A stretch of DNA of 50,096 nucleotides, taken from positions 59,776 to 109,871 of the forward strand of contig KQ959452.1 of the NCBI GenBank assembly GCA_001552765.1, read 5' to 3'. The notes beneath the pieces were generated by a model. It was not told where the DNA came from, searched no databases, and saw only the letters and a list, made by a program, of their open reading frames with translations. The stretch comes from Bacteroidales bacterium KA00344 (GTDB taxonomy: Bacteria; Bacteroidota; Bacteroidia; Bacteroidales; Bacteroidaceae). Positions 26,017 through 32,903 of this stretch are shown here, piece after piece. Position numbers and translations under genes: made by a program. Each line of letters starts with the position of its first letter. Within the stretch, counting starts at the first letter, position 1.

Positions 26017-27338
26017 TCTTCTGCGGTTGGCATGTTGTTTTCGGGTCGGTTGTCGCGATTGCCGCTGCGCCCGTTTCTCTTGTTGTTTCTGCGTGGCTGG
26101 CGCTTGGGGTCGCCCTGCCGTTGGTTGTCCTGCCTCGTCTGTTCGCTCTTGGTGGGCTGAACGTTGTTTGAAGAGTCGGTCTTCTGCTCGCCGTTGCGAT
26201 CGTTTGCCTCAAAGTTCTGTTCCCTTTTGTTCTGCCGGTTGCGGTTTTGCTTTGCTTTGTTGTTGCGCTTCTTTCGTTTGTTGTCAAAGCGGCTCACATC
26301 GGTGTCGGCCAACAGGTCTACAGGCTTTTTCTGCAGCCTTGCCTTGTCGTTTTCCATGAGCGACGAGGGTTTCTCTCCTTTCTTGTTCATGGCTACGATT
26401 TCGCGCACACGCTCCGTGCTGATGGTTTCGAGGTTGGCAGCCATGTTCTTGTCGGTAGAATAGGTGCATTGACCGGTCAGAATGTCGGTCTTGAACAGGT
26501 GGTATTCGCTGTCTGTCGTCTGCAGGACAATGTCTCGTGCGGGCATTTTCCGGTTGGCCTCCATGTATTGGTCCACCTCGTAGTTGAGGCAGCATTTCAG
26601 CTTGGCACACATCCCCGCCAGTTTCTGCGGATTGAGGGAGAGGTCCTGAATGCGTGCTGCGTTGGTGGAGACACTGGAGAAACTCTTGATCCATGTGGCA
26701 CAACACAGTTCGCGTCCGCATGGCCCCGTTCCTCCGATGCGGCCTGCTTCCTGACGCGCGCCAATCTGTTTCATCTCAATGCGCACGTGGAAAGTGTCGG
26801 CCAACACCTTGATGAGTTGGCGGAAGTCCACACGCTCGTCTGCAATATAATAGAAGATGGCTTTGTTGCCGTCGCCCTGATATTCCACGTCGCCAATCTT
26901 CATCTGCAGTTCCAGCTTCTTGGCGATTTGCCGACTTTGTATCATCGTGTCATACTCGCGGCTCTTGGCCTCTTGATATTTCTCCATGTCTACGGGCTTG
27001 GCCAGTCGGTAGATGCGCTTGATGTCGTCGGGCGACCGCAGGTTTGCCTTTTTCAGCTGATAGCGCACTAGGCGTCCCGTGAGCGTCACCACACCGATGT
27101 CGTGCCCGGGATTGGCCTCTACAGCCACCACGTCGCCTTTCTTCAGAACGAGGTCATTGACGTTGTGGAAATAGCCCTTGCGTGTATTCTTGAACTGCAC
27201 CTCGACCAAATCCGTCGACTTGGCATTGCCCGGAATGTCGGCCAGCCAGTCGTAGGTGTTGAGTTGCTTGTCCTGTCGCCCCACCGAGCCTTTGGTAAGG
27301 CCTCGACCGCAACCGGAACATATCGTATTGTTTCTCAT
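26013..27338 (-). CDS. PSP1 / RicT-like protein (YaaT family) with a basic tail
   Basis: The protein is cytoplasmic, with 441 residues. The PSP1 core includes GRLVRYQLKKANLRSPDD, YQGDGNKAIFYYIADERVDFR and the cysteine-rich CGRELCCATW plus CAKLKCCLNYE. In Bacillus RicT these cysteines help hold iron-sulfur clusters, and the complex modulates RNA processing. N-terminal CSGCGRG adds two more. From about residue 355 to the end, a low-complexity tail rich in Lys, Arg, Asn and Gln suggests nucleic-acid contact. One base separates it from holB and four overlap gldH, a conserved Bacteroidales neighbourhood. Involvement in RNA processing here is inference. Confidence 0.85.
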   Translation of the reverse strand: MRNNTICSGCGRGLTKGSVGRQDKQLNTYDWLADIPGNAKSTDLVEVQFKNTRKGYFHNVNDLVLKKGDVVAVEANPGHDIGVVTLTGRLVRYQLKKANLRSPDDIKRIYRLAKPVDMEKYQEAKSREYDTMIQSRQIAKKLELQMKIGDVEYQGDGNKAIFYYIADERVDFRQLIKVLADTFHVRIEMKQIGARQEAGRIGGTGPCGRELCCATWIKSFSSVSTNAARIQDLSLNPQKLAGMCAKLKCCLNYEVDQYMEANRKMPARDIVLQTTDSEYHLFKTDILTGQCTYSTDKNMAANLETISTERVREIVAMNKKGEKPSSLMENDKARLQKKPVDLLADTDVSRFDNKRKKRNNKAKQNRNRQNKREQNFEANDRNGEQKTDSSNNVQPTKSEQTRQDNQRQGDPKRQPRRNNKRNGRSGNRDNRPENNMPTAEE

Positions 27339-27339
27339 T

Positions 27340-28485
27340 TTATTGTCTTAAAAAAATAATCATATCTGTAGCCAAGTTAAAGAATTGTATCTTTGGATTG
27401 GCATTTTGTGCGATGTCGCGAATGGTGCGTTGCAGCATTTCTGCGATGTCTGCCACGTTGCGTTCATTGATGAATCGTGCGAAGTTTGTGGCAAAATCCT
27501 CCTCCTCGCGGCTCATATAGGTTAGTTCCTGCTGTTGGAAATTAAACATGAAACTCTCGCGTACCATATATAAGAAATAGGTCAGCATGCGTCGTTGCTT
27601 CTCGCGCCCGAAGTCGGCAATGGTTTCGCTCCATTGCTTCAGTTCCTTGAGGTCGCGCATATAGGCCGTGCGCATGAGGATGACAAACAGCGAAAAAAAC
27701 TCCCTGTTCTCATTGTCGGCCCCCAGATTTTCCAGTGCCTTGAGCCAGTTGCCGTTCGAAATGCGGGCTATCCGCTGCGCGTCTTCCTCGCCAATGGCGC
27801 ACTTTTCTATCAGTGCCCGTGCGATGTCGGCGGTTGGAATGCCGTGAATGTGGAATCGCTGCACCCTGCTGCGAATCGTTTCCAACAACCGTTCCGGCTC
27901 CTCCGAAACCAGTAGGAAAACGGTTTTCATGGGTGGCTCTTCCAAGAGTTTGAGCAGTTTGTTGGCGCTCGTCAGATTCATACGTTCCGGCAGCCAAATG
28001 AGACTTATCTTGTAACCGCCCTGACTCGACTTGATGTTGAGTTTGTGGTTTAGCGCGTCGCTTTCGGCCTCATAAATCATCGCCTGCTGATTGGCCGCTC
28101 CGATGCGCCCCATCCATTGATCCATAGTGAAGTAGGGACCCTCGCCGAGCATCTCGCGCCACTCTTTCAAGAAGTCGTCGCTCACCACCTTGTGGTCGCT
28201 CGAAATGCCTTTGGGCCGTATCACGGGAAAAGTGAAGTGCAGGTCGGGATGTTGCCATTTGCCCAACATGGCTTCGGCATTGAGTATGGCCGGCTGCCTC
28301 GTCAGTAGGGACTGTCCGTCATGGCGCTCCCCCAACAGATAAGAGGCAAAAGCCAGCGCAAGCGCCATCTTGCCGCTGCCCACCGCCCCCGTGAACATCA
28401 GCGCATGGGGTACACGCTGCTCCGCAACCAGCTGCATGAGCCGGTCGCGGGCTTCCTGTTGTCCTATTACTTCGCTAAACTGCAT
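27340..28485 (-). CDS. holB: DNA polymerase III subunit delta-prime, without zinc-site cysteines
   Basis: This subunit of the clamp loader helps place the sliding clamp on DNA. The product is 381 residues. It begins MQFSEVIGQQEARDRLMQL, then the Walker-A-like GAVGSGKMALALAFASYLL, KISLIWLPERMN, the LLKLLEEPP motif, VFLLVSEEPERLLETIRSRVQRF (sensor 1 and SRC-like motif) and a helical collar domain. The normal zinc module (four Cys between the P-loop and HPDLHF) is absent: the aligned segment GERHDGQSLLTRQPAILN has none. The start at 28485 is preferred to an upstream frame opening at 28608 because the promoter core TAACTTTG (28606-28613) overlaps that opening and the upstream residues are unlike the family. 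Confidence 0.9.
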   Translation of the reverse strand: MQFSEVIGQQEARDRLMQLVAEQRVPHALMFTGAVGSGKMALALAFASYLLGERHDGQSLLTRQPAILNAEAMLGKWQHPDLHFTFPVIRPKGISSDHKVVSDDFLKEWREMLGEGPYFTMDQWMGRIGAANQQAMIYEAESDALNHKLNIKSSQGGYKISLIWLPERMNLTSANKLLKLLEEPPMKTVFLLVSEEPERLLETIRSRVQRFHIHGIPTADIARALIEKCAIGEEDAQRIARISNGNWLKALENLGADNENREFFSLFVILMRTAYMRDLKELKQWSETIADFGREKQRRMLTYFLYMVRESFMFNFQQQELTYMSREEEDFATNFARFINERNVADIAEMLQRTIRDIAQNANPKIQFFNLATDMIIFLRQ

Positions 28486-28605
28486 GGCGTTCTCGTTGTT
28501 TGGGTGGGATGCTTGGGGCGTGGGTTGCACGGCGGTCGGCAGACAGGCTTTTGCCCGTTTTGCTTTGCTCGCCTGCCACCCCTGCGACAAATGATGATTT
28601 GGACA

Positions 28606-28613
28606 CAAAGTTA
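28606..28613 (-). promoter_or_regulatory. Putative holB-PSP1-gldH promoter (-7 box TAACTTTG)
   Basis: The minus strand reads TAACTTTG, an exact match to TAnnTTTG, about 120 bases upstream of the holB ATG at 28485. Confidence 0.6.
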
Positions 28614-28799
28614 CTATTTTTTTGCATCAATCACGAAACTATTTAACGTTTTATAGGAGTTTGTCTTGGTTTGTGCGATTTGTGCGACAGGGTCGTGCAG
28701 CGCGTGCAAAGGATGAGGAAAAACTTTAGTCTCGCTTCACGGTCTTGTGCTGCGCTGTAAAAATTGATTACCGTTTTCGGCCGTTTATTTTTTGTCCTT

Positions 28800-29130
28800 T
28801 TAGCGCAAAAAGGGCTGTGTTTTGCCTCTTTCCGTCTTCTCGCAAAGCCCGAAAATAGTCCGGATTTTAAGTTTTGTATTCTGTCCTATCGTGACGGAGG
28901 CCTAATCGCGCTGCGATTAGGCCCTGATGGGAATACGACTAAAGCCCATTCGCACTGCGTTTGAGCCGTTTTCGCACTGCCGTTCAATATGCAATCGCGA
29001 ACGACCAAACGGGGGATGATAATGCGTGATTACAGAAAGCGTTGGTTATCAGCAAACTACGAATATCGCGAAATTTTCGAGTTTTCAGACGGAAACATTA
29101 TTTTTTTCAGAATACGCGAAGCATTCGGAG
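28800..29130 (-). repeat. Dispersed intergenic element, copy D
   Basis: Read on the minus strand, it runs from AATGCTTCGCGTATTCTG through TTCGTAGTTTGCTGATAACC and ATTGAACGGCAGTGCGA to the TTTTTGCGCTAA end. The tandem core lies at about 28890-28965 and includes the only perfect hairpin of the family: 28899-28909 pairs with 28913-28923, 11 bp around GCT. It occupies the 801-base gap between holB and rpe. The rest, 28614-28799 and 29131-29286, shows no gene. Confidence 0.75.
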
Positions 29131-29286
29131 TGGTTTGTAAAGAAAAATGGGCTGTTTTTTAATCAACTGCGAATGTCATGATTGTCGCGAATGTCGGACG
29201 GAAACAGGCAGCGTCTGCGTCTGTAGACACGGCTAAACGCAGCGGTTGCAGGAGAGCAGGGCAGTGTGGGGGACGCTGAAACAGAG

Positions 29287-29955
29287 TTATGCGCGAACGG
29301 TTGGTTGGATGTTCTTGAGGTCGTGGATGGTCTGCACGGGGTCTTTGGCACCGAACACGTAGCTGCCGCTCACCAACACGTCCACTCCGGCTTCGACCAG
29401 ACGGGGGGCCGTTTCTCCATTAACGCCGCCATCCACCTCTATCAGTGCACGGGAGCCGCTTTCTTCGATGAGCCTGCGCAGTCGGCGCACACGCCCGATG
29501 GTGCCCTCGATAAACTTTTGCCCGCCGAAGCCTGGATTTACACTCATGAGCAGCACGAGGTCTGCATCCTCGATGACGTCTTCGAGCATGGCAACGGGGG
29601 TGGAGGGATTGAGCACCACGCCGGCCTTCATGCCCTCCTCATGGATTTGGTGAATGGTGCGATTCAGGTGTACGCAGGCTTCATAATGCACGCTCATCAT
29701 CATGGCTCCGGCTTTGGCAGCCTGCACGATGTAGCGTTCGGGTTTGACAATCATGAAATGCACATCGAGGGGCTTGGTGCAAATGTTGTGCACGGCTTTG
29801 ATCACGGGGAAGCCGAAAGAGATGTTTGGCACAAAGCTGCCATCCATCACGTCGCAGTGGAGCCAGTCGGCCTCACTGCGGTTTATCATATCAATGTCAC
29901 GCTTCAGGTTGGCGAAGTCGGCCGACAACAGTGAAGGCGAAAGCATGGTCTTCAT
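29287..29955 (-). CDS. rpe: Ribulose-phosphate 3-epimerase
   Basis: The enzyme interconverts ribulose 5-phosphate and xylulose 5-phosphate in the pentose phosphate pathway. The 222-residue TIM barrel has all family motifs: SLLSADFANLKRDI, HCDVMDGSFVPNISFG (metal ligands His and Asp), HFMIVKPERYI, MSVNPGFGGQKFIE and IEVDGGVN with the catalytic Asp. It links to the xylose genes, since xylulokinase makes xylulose 5-phosphate. It lies 34 bases downstream of a 41-residue open frame on the same strand, so the two may be co-transcribed. Confidence 0.96.
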   Translation of the reverse strand: MKTMLSPSLLSADFANLKRDIDMINRSEADWLHCDVMDGSFVPNISFGFPVIKAVHNICTKPLDVHFMIVKPERYIVQAAKAGAMMMSVHYEACVHLNRTIHQIHEEGMKAGVVLNPSTPVAMLEDVIEDADLVLLMSVNPGFGGQKFIEGTIGRVRRLRRLIEESGSRALIEVDGGVNGETAPRLVEAGVDVLVSGSYVFGAKDPVQTIHDLKNIQPTVRA

Positions 29956-29989
29956 AACAAACGGGAAATTTGAGAATAAAAAACGATGA

Positions 29990-30115
29990 TCAGTTCATGC
30001 AGCATGGCATGGGTTGGCTCCCTCCCTTGATGGTGCGATAGGTGTGGGCTATCTGCCGGATAATGTTGAGCGTGGTCTCCGTGGGCTTCGGTTCTTCAGG
30101 GGTAAAATAATTCAT
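29990..30115 (-). CDS. Small hypothetical protein (41 residues)
   Basis: The short product begins MNYFTPEEPKPTETTLNIIR, continues with QIAHTYRTI and ends PMPCCMN. The acidic/proline start followed by an amphipathic TLxxIRQIAxxYR helix resembles small proteins I recall near housekeeping genes in Prevotella and Bacteroides, but I cannot name a family. Support for coding: the ATG is near a -7-like box on the minus strand (TAACTTTC, 30133-30140), rpe follows 34 bases later on the same strand, and the composition is protein-like. The open frame extends upstream to 30280, but that part is lysine-rich and AT-rich and unlikely to be translated. Confidence 0.55.
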   Translation of the reverse strand: MNYFTPEEPKPTETTLNIIRQIAHTYRTIKGGSQPMPCCMN

Positions 30116-30264
30116 AGGCGAGAAATAAATTAGAAAGTTATACGATGATAACGGCTCGTCTTTAGGTTTTATTACATCATTTGATAAATAAAATTTTTGT
30201 TCACCAACTTTATTTTGAAATGTTTTTTTAATACGAAATGGTTGGATTTTACCAATAAGTTTCT

Positions 30265-30272
30265 TATATTTG
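30265..30272 (+). promoter_or_regulatory. Putative promoter of the secreted protein gene (TATATTTG)
   Basis: TATATTTG is an exact match to TAnnTTTG, 51 bases before the ATG at 30323. The leader is very AT-rich and lacks a Shine-Dalgarno sequence. Confidence 0.6.
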
Positions 30273-30322
30273 CAACACATAACATACTTAATTATTTTAA
30301 CTTATTTTTTTAACCATTTATT

Positions 30323-31546
30323 ATGAATAAAACTTTACGCACATCGATGTTATTGCTGTTCACCATGCTTTTGAGCATGAGTTATGCACAGGCTGTATTT
30401 GATTTTGACGCAAACGGAGGTAACCGTGCCAATGAATTGTTCGGAATACAAGGACGGTCGGACGGAAGTTCTAATGCCGGTGACATTACGTCGGACGTTC
30501 ACGCCACAGTAGACAACATCACGATCACGGTTTCGCCTTCCACGGGGAAGACTCCTAATCGTATTTGGAGGGGTCGGTACTCTGTTCTCCGTATGTATGG
30601 CGGAAAGATGACAATTTCCTCTGCAGACAAGAATATCACCAAAATAGTTTTCTTACTCAGTAAGAGTGCTTCTCATGCCAAGTGGTCGGCAACTGCGGAC
30701 AAGGGTACATTGTCAAAGTTTGTAGAGGGAAAAACCAAAGAGGTGACATGGACCGGAGATGCCAAAGACGTTGTATTGACGGTTGCCAAGAATACTCAGT
30801 TCTCCAAAATTACGGTATATACGAACAACGGTGGTGGCGAGACCCCGACACCGACTCTGAAAGAGGCTGCGAACATTGCTGCTTTCAACGCATTGGCCGT
30901 TGGAACAGAAGCAACGTTGACATTGAAAGATGCTCAGGTGCTGTATTCGTGGACATCCATCAATAAGAACACGCAGACTTTCGTGCGCGACGCTACGGGG
31001 ACTGTGATGTTCTATAACACGGGTTTGGACCTGAAGGCCGGTCAGAAGCTCAACGGTACCGTAGTCTTGAAGCGCGATGACTTTAACGGCACCATCGAGG
31101 CTGTGAAGGCTGCAGGAACCAATGCTGAGGGTTACACCGTTGCTGAGGGCACCGCAGAGCCTAAAGTGATAGAGGTGACAGAGGCCAACCAAAACCTTTC
31201 AAACCTCGTGAAGCTCAACAAGGTGAATATCGTTTCAGAGACATCCGGAAAATACACTAATTTCTATGCCGTGTCGGGCGCTAACAGGATGCAGCTGTTC
31301 AATGGCTTCCATATCGACGGCTATACGCCCGCTGCAGCTGAGGGTGTGGATGTCGTAGGTATCGTTACGCTGTCTAAGGGTAATTACCGGATACAGCCTA
31401 TCACTGCTCCCGTTACTACAGGCATCGGAGCCATGCAACTCGATGAAAACGACAACGCTCCCGTGTATAATGTTTCCGGACAGCGTGTGGGCGCAGCCTA
31501 CAAGGGTCTTGTGATCAAGAACGGCAAGAAATACATCCAGAAATAA
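30323..31546 (+). CDS. Secreted two-domain protein of unknown function
   Basis: The 407-residue product has a clear signal peptide at 1-24 (LLLFTMLLSMSYAQA). Residues about 25-175 form a beta-rich domain (ITITVSPSTGK, LRMYGGKMTISS, KFVEGKTKEVTWTG, ITVYTNN). This is a pattern common in Prevotella surface proteins and possibly carbohydrate-binding-like. A GGGETPTPT linker leads to a second beta domain, 183-375 (TLTLKDAQVLYS, TFVRDATGTVMFYNTGLDLKAGQKL), reminiscent of OB-fold domains of secreted Bacteroidetes proteins. The last 30 residues (VYNVSGQRVGAAYKGLVIKN) are the Prevotella-type C-terminal tail, which may act as a sorting or anchoring signal. It is a single-gene unit with its own promoter and terminator. 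Function unknown. Confidence 0.75.
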   Translation: MNKTLRTSMLLLFTMLLSMSYAQAVFDFDANGGNRANELFGIQGRSDGSSNAGDITSDVHATVDNITITVSPSTGKTPNRIWRGRYSVLRMYGGKMTISSADKNITKIVFLLSKSASHAKWSATADKGTLSKFVEGKTKEVTWTGDAKDVVLTVAKNTQFSKITVYTNNGGGETPTPTLKEAANIAAFNALAVGTEATLTLKDAQVLYSWTSINKNTQTFVRDATGTVMFYNTGLDLKAGQKLNGTVVLKRDDFNGTIEAVKAAGTNAEGYTVAEGTAEPKVIEVTEANQNLSNLVKLNKVNIVSETSGKYTNFYAVSGANRMQLFNGFHIDGYTPAAAEGVDVVGIVTLSKGNYRIQPITAPVTTGIGAMQLDENDNAPVYNVSGQRVGAAYKGLVIKNGKKYIQK

Positions 31547-31596
31547 ACTGCGCAACGGTAAATAGAGTATAGCGTTATCGCAAGATAACATGTTCA

Positions 31597-31640
31597 AAAC
31601 AAAACATCCATCGTCCGCCCGGACGATGGATGTTTTGTTT
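31597..31640. terminator. Perfect 20-bp stem-loop after the secreted protein gene
   Basis: The arms 31597-31616 and 31621-31640 are exact complements around a GCCC loop. A-rich bases lead and TGTTTTGTTT trails, fitting an intrinsic terminator. It isolates the nuo operon from upstream transcription. Confidence 0.9.
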
Positions 31641-31722
31641 AGCATCGACTTTCTTTATTCTTCTTTGCATCTGTCTTCCGAAGTTTTTGTTGAAAAAATT
31701 ATCATGTTCGGGAAAGTTTTGC

Positions 31723-31730
31723 TACCTTTG
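31723..31730 (+). promoter_or_regulatory. Putative nuo operon promoter (-7 box TACCTTTG)
   Basis: TACCTTTG matches TAnnTTTG 43 bases before the nuoA ATG and lies after the upstream terminator. It is the only match seen before the operon. Confidence 0.6.
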
Positions 31731-31772
31731 CGCTTGCTTAAGCAAATAGTATTAAAAATGTAATTTTTATTT

Positions 31773-32123
31773 ATGGATTTCACTTTGTTCATTACCGTTT
31801 TGCTGACGGCTGTGACGTTGGTGGTTGCGGCGTATGTTATCGCCAAACTCATTGGTCCGCGTTCGTACAATCCGGTGAAGGGTGAGGTTTTCGAGTGTGG
31901 TATTCCCACACGCGGCAGTTCGTGGTTGCCCATGCACGTGGGTTACTATCTGTTTGCCATCCTTTTCCTGGTGTTCGACATTGAGGTAGTGCTCTTGTAT
32001 CCTTGGGCTGTGGTTGTGAAACAGTTTGGACCGATGGCACTCATCAGCATCGGCTTCTTCCTGTCGGTATTAGTGTTGGGCTTGGCATACGCCTGGCGGA
32101 AAGGAGCGCTCGAATGGAAATAA
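31773..32123 (+). CDS. nuoA: NADH-quinone oxidoreductase subunit A
   Basis: This is a small membrane subunit of complex I with 116 residues and three membrane helices (starting near residues 5, 60 and 85). YNPVKGEVFECGIPTRGSS is the conserved loop containing the cysteine near the quinone site, and LFLVFDIEVVLLYPWAV is the acidic second helix. Its last 10 bases overlap the start of nuoB. It is first of a 10-gene operon. Confidence 0.96.
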   Translation: MDFTLFITVLLTAVTLVVAAYVIAKLIGPRSYNPVKGEVFECGIPTRGSSWLPMHVGYYLFAILFLVFDIEVVLLYPWAVVVKQFGPMALISIGFFLSVLVLGLAYAWRKGALEWK

Positions 32124-32902
32124 GGAAAAGAGCGAAGATTAAGAGTCTTCCTCACGAAGAGTTCAAGGACAACGAAACCCTTGAAAAGATCGCAAGGGAA
32201 CTGAACGACGGCGGTGCCAACGTTGTCTTGGGCTCGCTGGACGCGGCCATCAACTGGGGACGGAGCAATTCGCCTTGGTCGCTGACGTTCGGTACGTCGT
32301 GTTGCGGTATTGAGTTTATGGCCATCGGATGTTCGCGTTACGACATGGCCCGTTTTGGCTGGGAGGTGACACGCAATTCGCCCCGACAGGCCGACCTTAT
32401 TATGTGTGCCGGCACGATTACCAACAAGATGGCTCCCGTGTTCAAACGACTGTACGACGAGATGGCCGAACCAAAGTATGTGGTGGCCGTGGGAGGATGC
32501 ACCATCAGCGGTGGCCCTTTCAAGAAGAGCTACAACGTGGTGCGTGGTATTGACGAGCTGGTGCCTGTGGATGTGTATATTCCCGGATGTCCTCCACGTC
32601 CCGAATCCCTGATCTATGGCATGATGCAGTTGCAGCGCAAGATTAAGGTGGAAAAATTCTTTGGAGGTGCCAACCACAAGATGACCGCTGAGGAGCGCGA
32701 AGACAGTATGTCGCGCGGCGGACTGCGTGGGCTGAGCAATGCCAACAAGGCTCATGCCAAGATAGGCAACAAGGCTCCCATCATTGTGACCGGTGCGCCA
32801 ACTCAGGAGGAAATCAACAAGCTGGGCGAGGAACTGGAGCAATTGGAAAAGAAAACTCCTGCAGCCGGAACATCTACGGAAACAACTAAGGTATCGGAAT
32901 AA
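32114..32902 (+). CDS. nuoB: NADH-quinone oxidoreductase subunit B
   Basis: This subunit carries the terminal iron-sulfur cluster N2, which passes electrons to quinone. Ligand cysteines are in FGTSCCGIEFMA, the MCAGTITNKM segment, VGGCTISGGPF and IPGCPPRPESLIYGM. The protein has 262 residues. After IYGM there are about 95 further residues, ending in a Glu/Lys-rich helix and an Ala/Thr tail (KKTPAAGTSTETTKVSE), longer than most NuoB. The start ATG lies inside the end of nuoA, and a longer open frame from 32003 would cover nuoA, so the shorter form is chosen. One base separates it from nuoCD. Confidence 0.95.
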   Translation: MEIRKRAKIKSLPHEEFKDNETLEKIARELNDGGANVVLGSLDAAINWGRSNSPWSLTFGTSCCGIEFMAIGCSRYDMARFGWEVTRNSPRQADLIMCAGTITNKMAPVFKRLYDEMAEPKYVVAVGGCTISGGPFKKSYNVVRGIDELVPVDVYIPGCPPRPESLIYGMMQLQRKIKVEKFFGGANHKMTAEEREDSMSRGGLRGLSNANKAHAKIGNKAPIIVTGAPTQEEINKLGEELEQLEKKTPAAGTSTETTKVSE

Positions 32903-32903
32903 A

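Noticed and set aside
28486..28608. Upstream extension of holB from a TTG codon
   Set aside because: It overlaps the promoter core and lacks similarity to delta-prime; the ATG at 28485 fits the family.
28890..28970. CRISPR-like array in the repeat core
   Set aside because: Units are contiguous, degenerate, 21-24 bp, without unique spacers, and no cas genes are present.
32003..32113. Extension of nuoB into nuoA
   Set aside because: It reads through nuoA in another frame; the conserved NuoB start region begins after 32114.
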